Both the position numbers and the translations under genes were made by a program. A DNA stretch of 60,413 nucleotides from assembly GCF_018613755.1 (NCBI RefSeq), contig NZ_JAGGPP010000039.1, forward strand, positions 1 through 60,413, written 5' to 3'. This stretch comes from Arthrobacter sp. ISL-72. GTDB lineage: Bacteria; Actinomycetota; Actinomycetes; Actinomycetales; Micrococcaceae. Shown here piece by piece: positions 25,932 to 35,357 of this stretch. The notes beneath the pieces are model-generated. The model did no database searches. It saw only the letters and a list, made by a program, of their open reading frames with translations, and had not been told where the DNA came from. Within the stretch, counting starts at the first letter, position 1. Every line of letters starts with the position of its first letter.

Positions 25932-26348
25932 CCGACCCGTGTTCTGAGGACTGCCACTACTGCTTAGGACCGGAAACTGACTAGGGGCTAAGTCTGCTTA
26001 GGACATGCGTACTACCGGATCAGAACGGGTGGCGCTCCGTCACATTAACTCTGCGGCTGCCGCTTGGTATTCCTGCGCCTGACCCTTCAGTTTTATGCAC
26101 CTCAACATTCGGATCCAGGACGATGGCAGGCTGTGGCACCGGTGCCCATTAGTGCGGCACGGCCTTTCCGCCAGGCCTTAGAAGCGACGCCTTGTTCTAC
26201 TCCGCACGTCGCCGTCAACGTGCACATACTTCGGACTAGATTATGACCCTTCCGATTTTCCACGACCCATTTCAGGGATTCCTCCCGCAAGTCGATGAGG
26301 CGCTACATGGGGATCTACCCTGCGAAGGTTTGACTGCAGGTGATCTCG
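25932..26348. other. gap without recognised gene
   Basis: About 400 bases between the small protein and the broken minus-strand gene. I see no motif-bearing frame, hairpin or RNA gene. Confidence 0.45.
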
Positions 26349-26632
26349 TCAAGGGCCCCGCAACTCGGCGATGTCCTCGAATAGCTGGTCTATCAGTACA
26401 GCCGACGCCTCCCGGAGCGCGCCCGCCAGGAGCTTTGCCTGGAACAGGCTTTTGTCACGCTGCTCCGGGTGACTGACTCCATCCACTCCAGGTCATCGAC
26501 CTCCAGAAGGTTCCGCTCGTCATCGCTCAGATCCTCCGGGCGCCGCTCGTACCCCAGTTGCTCCAGACTGAGGCCGCTCAACCCTCCGCCGACGTGCAGC
26601 ATATACTCGACATAGTTCTCGTCTCGGGTCAT
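26349..26632 (-). pseudogene. small hypothetical gene with frameshift
   Basis: From ATG 26632 the frame reads MTRDENYVEYMLHVGGGLSG, then LEQLGYERRPEDLSDDERNL, a convincing coding start. After WMESVT the frame becomes basic junk, while another frame continues HPEQRDKSLFQAKLLAGALR, then EASAVLIDQLFEDIAELRGP, ending at TGA 26349. A single indel near 26470 splits it. The restored protein would be about 94 aa, acidic and helical. Family not recognised. Confidence 0.5.
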
Positions 26633-26714
26633 GGCCCTGATGCTACAGCTCGGCTCCAACAACCACCGTCAGGCCAGCGGCCGCAGGTCTGGTCTACGAA
26701 CAAGCTGGACTGAT

Positions 26715-27011
26715 TCAGCCCTCACACTCAATGCAGTGACCGTCTTTCTCCCTTGCCACTTGGGAACGGTGGCGGACCAGGAAGCAGGAATAGCAGGTGA
26801 ACTCGTCGTCACCTTGCGGAACGACCTGGACGATCAGTTCCTCGGCCACAAATTCTCCGCCGGGGATTCCGACACTGTCCATGTCATCCGCTTCGTCCAG
26901 CTCGCGCACGACACTGCGCGCATCGGGTGCGCTTGCTGACTTGAGCGCCTCCAGAGAATCGTTCTGCGATTCCTTCACTTCTGTCCGGAGCTCGTCGTAG
27001 TCAGTTGCCAC
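26715..27011 (-). CDS. DUF4193 family protein
   Basis: 98-aa actinobacterial protein of the DUF4193 family, function unknown. The family hallmarks are present: ATDYDELR at the N-terminus, an acidic middle (DEADDMDSVGIPGGEFVAEE) and the C-terminal CYSCFLVRHRSQVAREKDG with a following C-x-x-C-like CIEC, four cysteines that could bind a metal. GTG 27011 is chosen because the family normally begins with M-ATDYD; an ATG at 27023 would add four residues. Intact, unlike most of its neighbours. Confidence 0.8.
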   Translation of the reverse strand: MATDYDELRTEVKESQNDSLEALKSASAPDARSVVRELDEADDMDSVGIPGGEFVAEELIVQVVPQGDDEFTCYSCFLVRHRSQVAREKDGHCIECEG

Positions 27012-27185
27012 TGAGGTATACATCTCTTTCTTAGCAGGAGTTGTCGTCCGACCTGCAACGTATACCATGCCGACATAATTCCTCAGCCGCAAGCCTTCCT
27101 AAAACGAGGCCAACCAGGTCTGCTTCATCGCCCGCAGCGTCAACTTCCCGGTGCTATACGAACCAACCACCACGACGGACGCAGC

Positions 27186-28238
27186 CTAACGCTGTTGCCC
27201 TCGCCAAAGTGCCACGAGCCTGCGTTCGGTTTCGCGGCCCAGGCCGGCCTTGCGCTCCCTGTCCAAGCCACGCTGGCGCTCATCCTCCAGGGTTGCCAGA
27301 AGCGTTTCCTGCCACGGGCGCAGGGACAAGCCGCGTTCCCTCGCAGCCCGGTTTGACCGCGTCGAATGTCCCTCGTAGTCCGGTGGCAGCCACAGGGGAA
27401 GCGAGTCGGGCCCGGCCCAATATTGAACGCCTTGGGCATGAAGCCACTCAGGGTCAGCCCATACGGGCTCCTCCTGCATAGCCGCCTCAGTCTGCACACC
27501 CCTGTCAGCCTGCGCACCCCGGTCAGCTGTCGCCCGGGCCACTCGTTGCGACTCGGCAAGGTACTCACCGAACGGCACAACGTCCCCCAGCGCATTGTAG
27601 GCGCCCGTCAGTCCGGCTTCGGCCGCTTGGATGATCCAGGCGGCAAGATCCCGGACATCGATGATCTGGGTCGCGTCGGCGGGTATGTCCGGCACCAGGA
27701 CCGGATCCGTGGTGGCCGCAGCAAAGCGGGCAGGCCAGTATCCGTAGCGGTCCGAACCGTCTCCCGGACCTCCGATGAGCCCTGCCCGGACAATGTGGGC
27801 CTTGTCGCCCACCTGGCCAAGGGTCAGTTGCTCGATTGCCGATTTCGATTCACCATAGGTCTCCGGAGTGCCCGCTTCACCCTCGGGCAAGGGCTCAAGG
27901 AGTGCGGCGCCCTCATCGGCGCCGGGAACCGAATGGTCCGCGTATACGGAGCAACTCGAGACGAACGTCCAATGCGCGGCACCGACCCCCAGTACTCCCA
28001 ACGCGTCCCGCGCCTGCACAGGATCCCGTGACACCTCAACTACAGAGTCCCAGCCGCCGTCGAGTTCCGCGTAGGCCCCGGCACCCAAGGCGCGGTCGGC
28101 ACGGACCCAGGCAACGCCGTCGGGTGGGTTCGCGGACGTGCCGCGCGCAAGACAGGTGACATTGTGCCCGGAGGCAACCGCCTGCCGTGCGATTTCTGCT
28201 GACAGGAAGGCAGTACCGCCGAGGACCAGGATGCGCAT
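27186..28238 (-). CDS. NAD-dependent epimerase/dehydratase family protein
   Basis: 350-aa extended short-chain dehydrogenase. MRILVLGGTAFLSAEIARQA holds the N-terminal GxxGFxG-like nucleotide-binding motif. FVSSCSVYADHS is the strand and serine region, and TYGESKSAIEQL contains the YxxxK catalytic pair. RAGLIGGPGDGSDRYGYWPARFA is typical of epimerases acting on nucleotide-linked or reduced substrates. The C-terminal third after about residue 230 is less conserved. No operon partners are seen. Role unknown. Confidence 0.8.
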   Translation of the reverse strand: MRILVLGGTAFLSAEIARQAVASGHNVTCLARGTSANPPDGVAWVRADRALGAGAYAELDGGWDSVVEVSRDPVQARDALGVLGVGAAHWTFVSSCSVYADHSVPGADEGAALLEPLPEGEAGTPETYGESKSAIEQLTLGQVGDKAHIVRAGLIGGPGDGSDRYGYWPARFAAATTDPVLVPDIPADATQIIDVRDLAAWIIQAAEAGLTGAYNALGDVVPFGEYLAESQRVARATADRGAQADRGVQTEAAMQEEPVWADPEWLHAQGVQYWAGPDSLPLWLPPDYEGHSTRSNRAARERGLSLRPWQETLLATLEDERQRGLDRERKAGLGRETERRLVALWRGQQR

Positions 28239-28544
28239 ACGGCCACGCTACGGCGCTTGGGTTGATAGTGGACAGAGTGTTCCGCGCCCGGCGAACACGG
28301 GCCGACCACGGAGAAATTATGTTCAGCCGCCTCCGTTCTGACCCTTCGATCGGTAGTGCCACAGCTCAACGCAACGAATAGCTCGTCTTGCGCGCCCAGC
28401 CCGCGTCCGCCCACTTGTGGCCCACAAGTGGACTGTAGCTGTTCACGACCAGCCACGGTTAGGCCAGCAACAACGCCTGTCACCAACAACGGGCCGATTG
28501 TGGGCAGTATCTGACCAGCTACAAGCCACGACCAGCCCGCTTCG
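28239..28544. other. gap without recognised gene
   Basis: About 300 bases separating the epimerase-like gene from the decayed sugar transporter. Nothing recognised on either strand; it may include lost N-terminal sequence of the permease. Confidence 0.4.
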
Positions 28545-28905
28545 ACCCAGTGGCGCTATTTCACTGCGTTTACGGCCGATCCCCACAGAACTCCATGAGG
28601 CAGCATCGATCGACGGCGTCGGCCCATTCCGGCGGTTCGTTTCCATTTCCCTTCCGCTGGTCAGGGAAATGAGCAGCCTCATGATGATCGTCACGGTCTC
28701 AGGGGCCTTCCAGGTGTTCAACGAAGTCATGGTGATGACGACCGGCGGTCCGAACAATTCCAGCCAGGTCCTGGGTACCTGGCTCTACCGAAGCGGTTTT
28801 GTCCGCAACGACTTCGGCTACGCGGCCGCCATTGCCACCGCCGTATTCATCATCACGCTGGTGCTCGCAGTGCTTCAGCTCCGGTTACCAAGCGCAGGAG
28901 AGTCG
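28545..28905 (+). pseudogene. sugar ABC permease 1, N-terminally truncated
   Basis: The frame starts inside the EAA loop (IPTELHEAASIDGVGPFRRF) and reads through VSGAFQVFNEVMVMTTGGPN, then LGTWLYRSGFVRNDFGYAAA, then IATAVFIITLVLAVLQLRL. This is the C-terminal third of a MalF/UgpA-type carbohydrate permease. About 200 residues with the first helices are missing and no start or ribosome binding site is present. Confidence 0.65.
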
Positions 28906-28906
28906 A

Positions 28907-29216
28907 ATGCTAACCCGCACGTCCGTACTCATCGTTCTTGGCAGGGTTTTCGCCCGGACGGTGTTCATCAGTGCCTGGGCGGCCTATGGACTAACGAAGG
29001 TCAACATCCCCTTCAGCCGTACCGTGCTGATCCTTATCCTGGGCGGACTGATGCTGGCGCCCACCGTGGCCTCATTCCGCTGGTGAAGATGTTCCAGGCG
29101 ATGGGCCTCCACAACAGCTTTTGGGCGCTGCTGATTCTGTACACGGCGTTCCGTGTTCCGTGTACGCCGGCCAGCGGTACTTCATCCGCGGCCTGGCCGA
29201 CACCGTCGGGAAGTAG
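28907..29216 (+). pseudogene. sugar ABC permease 2, internally deleted and frameshifted
   Basis: ATG 28907 has AGGAGAG upstream, as a real second permease gene would. The frame gives a short N-terminus joined directly to AYGLTKVNIPFSRTVLILIL and GGLMLAPTVA. It then shifts to IPLVKMFQAMGLHNSFWALL, and again to the true terminus QRYFIRGLADTVGK (TAG at 29214). This is a MalG-type permease reduced to about 100 residues by deletions. It has lost its binding protein and ATPase. Confidence 0.65.
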
Positions 29217-29488
29217 CCGTCCCCACCCCTGGCACCCACTTACTGGATCACCCTTGCGAAGTCCCGTAAGCCTGGTTGAGGCGCCCACAGATTGACCCTC
29301 TGGTGCCGGGATTGTATGCGAGGCCTACGCTGTTGGGCGGGAATCAGCCACGGACACCTCCTGATCTTAGAACAGAAGCCCCCGCTGCTGTCCCGCAAGC
29401 CGTGACTTGAGAGACGGCTCCATTAGACCGGGACCCCGCGCACCGCATAAAGGAACCATCAGCGCTGGTACCGGCAATGCACCGAGGG

Positions 29489-30811
29489 TCAGCCCAGCAC
29501 GGCCCATGACCGTGCAGCCAGGACAGCATGCCCGCTGCTCCCGTCAGGGGTTGCGCGTCCTGCCAGCACCTGCGCGCTCGCTGTACGGACGAATTGGGGC
29601 TCGGATGAGAGGTTCAATGCAACGATGAGCTGTTCGGGACCACCGGCCGAGGCGCGGTACACCAACACCTCGTTGGACAGCTGCAGCACCTCGGTCCGTG
29701 CCCGATGCAGCCACGCATGGCGGCGGCGCAGGCCGATCAGTTCCTGGTGCAGTTCGAAGACCGGTCGCCCCACGGGTGACAGATCGCCGGGCGAAGCCGG
29801 AAAGAGCGGCCTGACGTCGTCGTCGCCCCCTGCCCTGTCCTCCTTGATGCCGCGATAGGCCTGCTCGTCGCCGTAGTAGATCGACGGGGTTCCGCCGACC
29901 GTGAGCAGGACCACGACGGCGTGCGCGAGCAGCCCTGGATCCTCCAGCTTGCTCGCAATCCGCGTGACGTCGTGATTGCCGATGAAGGTGAGCGGCACGA
30001 AAGACCCGAGCAGGGCGTTGTGCCGCTCCAGTGCGGCAGCGAGTTCGAAGAAGTTGCCGTCATTAAGTGAACTCCACACGGCCTTCCACAGCTCGTACTG
30101 GGTCGCAGAATCGAGCCTGCCTTTGCGTACCTCGGACGCGTAGTCGCCGTGAATGTACTCGCCCACGAAGTAGGTACTGGGGTGGGTTGAACGGACGCGT
30201 GCCGTCACGCCGGCCCAGAACGGCGACGGGACAGCGTAGGCGGCGTCGAGGCGCCAGCCGTCGGCCCCGCGACGCAGCCAGTGCTTCATGACGTCCACGA
30301 CGAAATCCTCAACGGCAGGCTCCTCGTGGTTCAGCGCCACGAGGTGGTGGTGGCCCTCGAAGTCCCGGTACCCGGGCTCGACTCCGGCCGTGGCTCCTTC
30401 GGGCCACTGCAGCGAGAACCACGGGGCGGTAGCTGCACCAGGGCCCTGTCCGAGGACTTGCTGGAAGGGCGGAAAGGATCGGCCGGTGTGGTTGAAGACG
30501 CCATCGAGCAGGATCCGCAGCCCGCGGCCGTGCGCCTCCGCGACCAGGCTGTCGAAATCCTCGAGGGTCCCGAGCCGTGGATCGATCCGGAAGTAGTCCG
30601 TGGTGTCGTAGCCGTGCGTCTCCGACGCGAAGATGGGACCGAGCGCCAGCCCCGACGCTCCGAGCTCCACTGCGTAGTCCAGCCATGGCACCAGGTCCAG
30701 CAACCGGTGCGCAGCGGCGGGGTCCGCCGTCGCTGTCTTCTCGGCTCCGACGAAGCCCAGCGGATACACGTGCCACCAGATGGCGTGCTGGACCCAGTCG
30801 GGTTCGCTCAT
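29489..30811 (-). CDS. alpha-amylase family glycoside hydrolase (GH13)
   Basis: 440-aa (beta/alpha)8 glycosidase of GH13, acting on alpha-glucosides. No signal peptide, so probably cytoplasmic. The N-terminus has AIWWHVYPLGFVGAE. Region I is DGVFNHTG. Region II is GWRLDAAYA with the nucleophile aspartate near residue 186. Region III is YFVGEYIHGDY with the acid/base glutamate near 216. Region IV is FIGNHDVTRI with the third carboxylate near 280. Start ATG 30811 has AAAGGG about 11 nt upstream. Its plus-strand neighbour is a decayed sugar importer, so the transport partner may be lost. Specific substrate unknown. Confidence 0.85.
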   Translation of the reverse strand: MSEPDWVQHAIWWHVYPLGFVGAEKTATADPAAAHRLLDLVPWLDYAVELGASGLALGPIFASETHGYDTTDYFRIDPRLGTLEDFDSLVAEAHGRGLRILLDGVFNHTGRSFPPFQQVLGQGPGAATAPWFSLQWPEGATAGVEPGYRDFEGHHHLVALNHEEPAVEDFVVDVMKHWLRRGADGWRLDAAYAVPSPFWAGVTARVRSTHPSTYFVGEYIHGDYASEVRKGRLDSATQYELWKAVWSSLNDGNFFELAAALERHNALLGSFVPLTFIGNHDVTRIASKLEDPGLLAHAVVVLLTVGGTPSIYYGDEQAYRGIKEDRAGGDDDVRPLFPASPGDLSPVGRPVFELHQELIGLRRRHAWLHRARTEVLQLSNEVLVYRASAGGPEQLIVALNLSSEPQFVRTASAQVLAGRATPDGSSGHAVLAARSWAVLG

Positions 30812-31160
30812 GAGTGGGGGCCCTTTCCGTAGGTCGGTGCCAGCCTGCGAAAGGGCCGGAGTGCCGGCCCGGGCAGGGCCGGCGTCCTGCCTAGCCTACG
30901 TCGACGAGAAGGTGCTCGCCGGATGCGAGCTACTGGACGTCGACCGGTTCGAGGTCCGCCGCCCTTGCGCCGCTGCCTAACCCCGCGTGCTGGCTGCGCA
31001 CAGACCCCGGATCTACTCCCTTTACACGGAGTCATGTGGATTTTCATTATTTGCGATCTCTTCGACCCAGTCGATGATCTCATCTGGATAGAACAGGCCT
31101 GGGTGAGCTTCATCCTCGCCCGCCTCTTCCACCGCTACCGGGCCTCCCGCAGCGGCGACC
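30812..31160. other. gap without recognised gene
   Basis: Promoter side of the glycosidase and 5' flank of an IS3-type remnant. No gene recognised; the missing first codons of the transposase orfA would be expected here but are not found. Confidence 0.4.
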
Positions 31161-32110
31161 GCAGTCGCCACCCTCTCAGGCACGGCGGATCGGTTGTCCG
31201 AGTTTCCGTCTGTTTATGCTGCCTGCAAGGCGCTGGCGCCGAAGCTCGGAGTCGGTCCTGAATCGCTGCGCCGCTGGGTTGTCCAGGCCCAGTTCGATGC
31301 CGGTGAGAAGACCGGTCCGAGTAGTGACGAGTTGGAGGAAATCAAGCGGCTTCGGGCTGAGGTGCGGGATTTGAAGGAGTCCAACGAGATCCTGAAGCAG
31401 GCGTCGATTTTCTTCGCGAGGGAGCTCGACCCTCGCCGCCGCTGATCTGTCGATTCATCGACGAAATGCGGGCTGAAGGTTATGCGGTCGAGTCGATCTG
31501 CGCTGTCCTGCGGGAGCAGGGCGTCCAGGTCGCCGCACGAACCTACCGGGCGTGGAAGAAACGCCTGCCGGCCCTGCGCACCATCGAAGACGCACGCATT
31601 ACCGACGCGCTGCGCAGCTTGAAAGCCTCTGATGTAAAAGGACGCCCCCGGCCGCCGCCTCACTCGTACACCCCGTCGCGATCGCACGCCAGAACGCCCG
31701 CTCAGTATCCCGCCGTAATGACGGCTTTCGGGGTGATCTCATCGCAGACCTGCCCGTCAACGCTTTCATCCAGCCTGCCGGCCTCCCATCGCTTCCTCCG
31801 AATCGAGGTGTTGCGACGACCGGTTGAATCCGTCCAGTACACCTCGGCCTCATTCCGCGCGCTGGTGAAGGAACTGGGAATGCGCTCGTCCATGGGTCGC
31901 ACCGGTGTGTCCTGGGACAACAGCCAAGCGGAAACGTTCTTCTTGGCATTGAAGAACGAGCGCGTCTACCGTACGGGCTACGCGACAAAGGCCCTGGCCA
32001 GGCCATGCGCGACCTTATCCGGTACAGCCAACGAGGTCCACTACAGTTACCAGCAGCCAGCCATGTCAGCGTACAAAACCAACAAATCCGCTGTCCGAAA
32101 TCTCCTACGC
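31161..32110 (+). mobile_element. degenerate IS3-family insertion sequence (orfA and orfB remnants)
   Basis: 31191-31445 encodes most of an IS3 orfA: YPSVYAACKALAPKLG-type text (here FPSVYAACKALAPKLGVG), the leucine-zipper segment EIKRLRAEVRDLKESNEILK and the ending FFARELDPRRR. orfB begins near 31445 (CRFIDEMRAEGYAVESICAV, VAARTYRAWKKRLPALR) but loses similarity near 31630. It reappears at 31840 with the last catalytic block VQYTSASFRALVKELGMRSS, WDNSQAETFFLALKNERVY, including the DNSQAE glutamate. The DDE core is therefore broken, and the element cannot encode its own transposase. The CCGCTGTCCGAAATCTCC sequence near 32090 is typical of the terminal region. Confidence 0.7.
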
Positions 32111-32436
32111 ACCCCGTTCCGGTCTAGACACCACTTTCCGTTGCCGTGGGTACTGACCCACAATCGTTCTTTCGGGACTGATGGGGTGAGGCGCACAAAT
32201 AGAGAGAATCGGGCGCCGCGGGCCAGTCGGAGAGTCCCCTTGTACGTCCAGACAAGTCCGCATGGTCTCGCGACTGCTGGCTGCACTGGACGGACCGGCC
32301 AACAGTTCTGGTAGCGGACGCCCTATCGAACCGGAGTGTCTGTATAACACTTTGAGGCAACACTGGAGTCCCTGGGGAGCTGCGGGGTCCAGGGCAGGCC
32401 CACCCCGCGCGAGGCTGGTCATTGGGACAGGCGCCG
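32111..32436. other. gap without recognised gene
   Basis: Flank of the IS remnant, downstream of the oxygenase gene. Nothing recognised. Confidence 0.4.
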
Positions 32437-33450
32437 TCAGCCCTTCAGCAGGTCCGCGTGGTGCACCGCGACAACGTTCGGGTGGGCCCGAAGCCGATAG
32501 CGAAGGGCGTTATCCCCGTACGTTTCCAGAATCGGGTTGTTCATCGGGTCAACCGACAGGCCGCGCGCCTTGGTTTGAAACTCCGGGCTCACCGCGAGCT
32601 GCGGCATCCTCGAATCCAGTGCCGGATTGTAGAAGAACGGAAGAGAGACCCGGTCGGTGCCGCGAGGCGGCGAGACCACGCGATGCAGGGTCGCCTTCAG
32701 GTAGCCGTTCGTGGCCAGCTCGAGCATCTCGCCGATATTGACTACGAAAGTTCCGGGCACCTGCGGTGCATCGATCCACATCCCCTGATACTCGACCTGG
32801 AGGCCGCCCTTCCCGGGCTCCACCAGGAGCAGCGTCAGCACCCCGCCGTCGCGGTGGGAGCCGACACCCTGCATGGGCTCCCTGTTGGACGCCCCCGGAT
32901 AACGTACAACTTTGAGCATGGGGAAAGCCCGTGCGGCGAATGCCGCGTCGAAAATGTCCTCAGGCGCTCCGAGGGACACCGCCAGGGCCCGCAGGAGAGT
33001 CAATGAGATTGTGCTCAGCCGCTCCGTCCACCCGGTGACAATCTCCCGCATTTCGGGCAGCGCATCCGGCCACAGGTTGGGCCCTTCGAGGCGCCAATAG
33101 TCCGCGACGCCTGGGCCCGGCGCCACCGTCTCCCGCTCTACGCCGATGTCGATCTGCTCGCGCCAGTCGACTGCACCGTCCGTGAGTTCGCCGCCGACAC
33201 GGGTGTAGCCACGGAACTGCGGGCTGTGGACATTCTCGATCGCGAGCTTCTGTTCTTCGGGCAGCTCGAAGAAGCGGCGGGACACGTCCAGCATTGCGTC
33301 CGTGAACTCCTGCGGGATGCCATGGCCGGCCAGATACAGGAAACCGACCTCATGCATGGCATTGCGCAGTTCTTCACGAAACTGGGACGCCGCCTCCGCG
33401 CCCGCGTTCAATCGCGAGAAGTCCAGTACGGGCAGTGTTTCGAGTGGCAA
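32437..33450 (-). CDS. isopenicillin-N-synthase-like Fe(II)/2-oxoglutarate-type oxygenase
   Basis: 337-aa non-haem iron oxygenase of the IPNS/2OG-dioxygenase superfamily, probably oxidising a small molecule. VGFLYLAGHGIP is the N-terminal family segment. The iron ligands are H and D in SHRDGG (about residues 197 and 199) and H in LHRVVSP (about 253). RVSLPFF (about 266) is the co-substrate RxS motif. TTG 33450 is preferred as the start because AAAAGGA is correctly spaced; an upstream TTG at 33480 has no such site. No pathway partners are adjacent, so the substrate is unknown. Confidence 0.83.
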   Translation of the reverse strand: MPLETLPVLDFSRLNAGAEAASQFREELRNAMHEVGFLYLAGHGIPQEFTDAMLDVSRRFFELPEEQKLAIENVHSPQFRGYTRVGGELTDGAVDWREQIDIGVERETVAPGPGVADYWRLEGPNLWPDALPEMREIVTGWTERLSTISLTLLRALAVSLGAPEDIFDAAFAARAFPMLKVVRYPGASNREPMQGVGSHRDGGVLTLLLVEPGKGGLQVEYQGMWIDAPQVPGTFVVNIGEMLELATNGYLKATLHRVVSPPRGTDRVSLPFFYNPALDSRMPQLAVSPEFQTKARGLSVDPMNNPILETYGDNALRYRLRAHPNVVAVHHADLLKG

Positions 33451-33587
33451 CGTCTCAGTCCTTTTCACCAAACTTGGCAACCAGCACCTGCATCTACTTC
33501 AATGTTACGGCCGGCTACTACGGCGGGCATGAACGTGTCGAAATACCGCATCCGGGCTGACCCTGAACCGGCGCAAATTTCCTTCCG

Positions 33588-33980
33588 GTGTCCAGTCCTG
33601 CCCGGACACCACTCCGCGACCATCAAGACCGGTGGGTGCCTACGGCTGAGCTACCCACTGGGGCACTTCACACCTGGAGTCAGCCCGTGGTCGTTCGGCA
33701 GGAGCTGCTGGCCCCCACTCCGGGCGTGGACTGGGGACCAGAGAGAACCTACAACGTGGACGAAGACGGTAGCTGCACAGTGCTGTACCAACTCACACTT
33801 CAAAATTCCGGGTCCCTCGAGGAAATCTGTAGCATCGTCCAGGGAGAACGGCTGACCGCCTTGTGGCCCACCATGATCCTGCCCGCACGGTGCAGACAGC
33901 TCTGGGAGACAACCTTCCCCCAGCTCCCCGCCCACCACGAAGCGAAGGAACACCCATCGTGGACCACTCTCAGCGTGTAG
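33588..33980 (+). CDS. hypothetical protein upstream of the AbiEii remnant
   Basis: A 130-codon frame from GTG 33588. The C-terminal half (YNVDEDGSCTVLYQLTLQNS, SLEEICSIVQGERLTALWPT) has coding-like composition. Its end overlaps the possible GTG start of the AbiEii remnant by about 20 nt, the spacing expected of a two-gene toxin-antitoxin pair. It does not look like the usual AbiEi antitoxin and I do not recognise it. It could be a remnant or a shadow. Confidence 0.3.
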   Translation: MSSPARTPLRDHQDRWVPTAELPTGALHTWSQPVVVRQELLAPTPGVDWGPERTYNVDEDGSCTVLYQLTLQNSGSLEEICSIVQGERLTALWPTMILPARCRQLWETTFPQLPAHHEAKEHPSWTTLSV

Positions 33981-34563
33981 GGGCCAAGATCTCCCCTGCT
34001 GTTCTGGCAGCTGATGGCTTCATCCTCGCCGGCGGCCAAGCGAAGGTTGCCGGCGTGAGATGACAGACGCACTCCAAGCCTCCGGCTACGCGGTCGAGAT
34101 CACCCGACAGTACGACGAATTCGCCAGCGTCACCGTAGGGCACGATGATGAAGCCGTCGTCATCGACCTTGGCCTGGACTGGTGGGAGAACTCACCCGCC
34201 ATCATCGACATCGGACCGATGCTCTCCCTGAACGACTCGGTAGCGTCCAAGCTCCTCGCCGTCTACAGCCGCGGATACGCCCGAGACTTCCTCGACGCCT
34301 ACTCCATCATCACCAGCAGACGCTTCACGAACCAACAGCTCATCAGACTGTGCCAACGTCGAGACCCGAACCTGCACCTGCCAATGTTCGCAACATCCAT
34401 CACCAGGCACCGGACACTCCCAACCACGGAATACACCAAATACGGTCTGCCAGCCCATGAACTCCCAACCCTCAGTTCCACCCTCCTGGACTTCACCGAG
34501 ACAATTCACAAGACCATCCAATACCCCCGCGGGGCCTACGACGCAACCGCGGCCAACAGTTAG
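33958..34563 (+). pseudogene. AbiEii-type nucleotidyltransferase toxin with internal deletion
   Basis: From GTG 33958 the frame reads VGAKISPAVLAADGFILAGG, then QAKVAGVR, and stops. Family members continue with the nucleotidyltransferase motif containing paired aspartates. That segment (about 50 residues) is missing. An overlapping frame from ATG 34060 resumes with ITRQYDEFASVTVGHDDEAV, then SLNDSVASKLLAVYSRGYAR, DFLDAYSIITSRRFTNQQLI, the rest of the AbiEii fold, to TAG 34563. AbiEii proteins act as toxins of type IV toxin-antitoxin and abortive-infection systems. With the active-site segment absent this copy should be inactive. Confidence 0.6.
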
Positions 34564-34720
34564 GGCGTCAGCAGGCGGCCGCCCAAAAAGTTGACGTCCA
34601 AGATGCGGCTGCGGCCGTCAGCTCAGAGCCGTCAGTCACTCTCAGTACGCCCCCACCGCCCTCACGCGTCTGCTCCGTAATCAAGTCGCCGGCTTTCGGG
34701 CCTGCCTGTCCCGTGCTCGC

Positions 34721-35045
34721 TTAGCGAATCCCGCTGTCAACAACCAACGTGATGTGAACGGGGGTGTCCGAGATCACCACTGGCTGGATAGCCGTCGAAG
34801 CGTAACCGCCGACGTTGCTCGCTCTGATCACGTAACGACCGTCAGGCAACGTGAGGTGGAAGGCACCGGTGCTATCGGACAGTGTTGAGCCCCCGGACAG
34901 CTTCCCCGTCCAAGGCGACAACGGCCGCCCCTGAGACGGGGCGCGGCGGACACTCCAGACCAATACGTTCGACAGGACAGACCGGGGCGGTCAGGACGAA
35001 GCCGGTAACGACCCCTGACGAAGCGCTTCACTTCACCCACCAACA
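34721..35045 (-). pseudogene. CarboxypepD_reg-like (prealbumin-fold) lipoprotein remnant, frameshifted
   Basis: One frame reads GVVTGFVLTAPVCPVERIGL, then ECPPRPVSGAAVVALDGEAV. Another continues STGAFHLTLPDGRYVIRASN, then VVISDTPVHITLVVDSGIR to the stop at 34721. Together they form the beta-sandwich repeat found after lipoprotein signals in actinobacterial secreted proteins. A frameshift near 34890-34920 and the missing signal peptide make it non-functional. Confidence 0.5.
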
Positions 35046-35357
35046 TTCCAGCACAACGTGGCCGCCAGACGGTTCAACAACTGGTGCACAACACCGGGTA
35101 TCCACCCTCCCCGGACAGGCGGAGCTCCCTTCGAGCAGACTCCTGCCACACGCCCGACTCCGCCTTCGCCAGCGCGGCCCTCATTCCACCGCGCGTGGGT
35201 AAAGGCCCCGAGCATGGCGTAGTACTGCATGCCGAGCAGGATCATCGGCGGCTGCTTTGAGAGTGCCCGTTCCTGTTCGAATGGTGTCCAAGGGGAAAGA
35301 TCCAAGGTCGTCCTGCCCGGTCGAAGACGTTGATGCATTTGTCGAAGTGAATACCGC
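35046..35357. other. gap without recognised gene
   Basis: Between the lipoprotein remnant and the end of the BTAD regulator. A minus-strand frame contains MILLGMQYYAMLGAFTHARW, which reads like a possible coding scrap, but nothing is identifiable. Confidence 0.35.

Noticed and set aside
31466..32314. A 282-codon frame across the IS remnant that could be called one transposase
   Set aside because: Only its first and middle parts match orfB. The catalytic core is missing and the frame runs past the expected element end, so it is not a functional transposase.
33958..34563. An intact AbiEii toxin
   Set aside because: The nucleotidyltransferase active-site segment is absent and the two parts lie in different frames.
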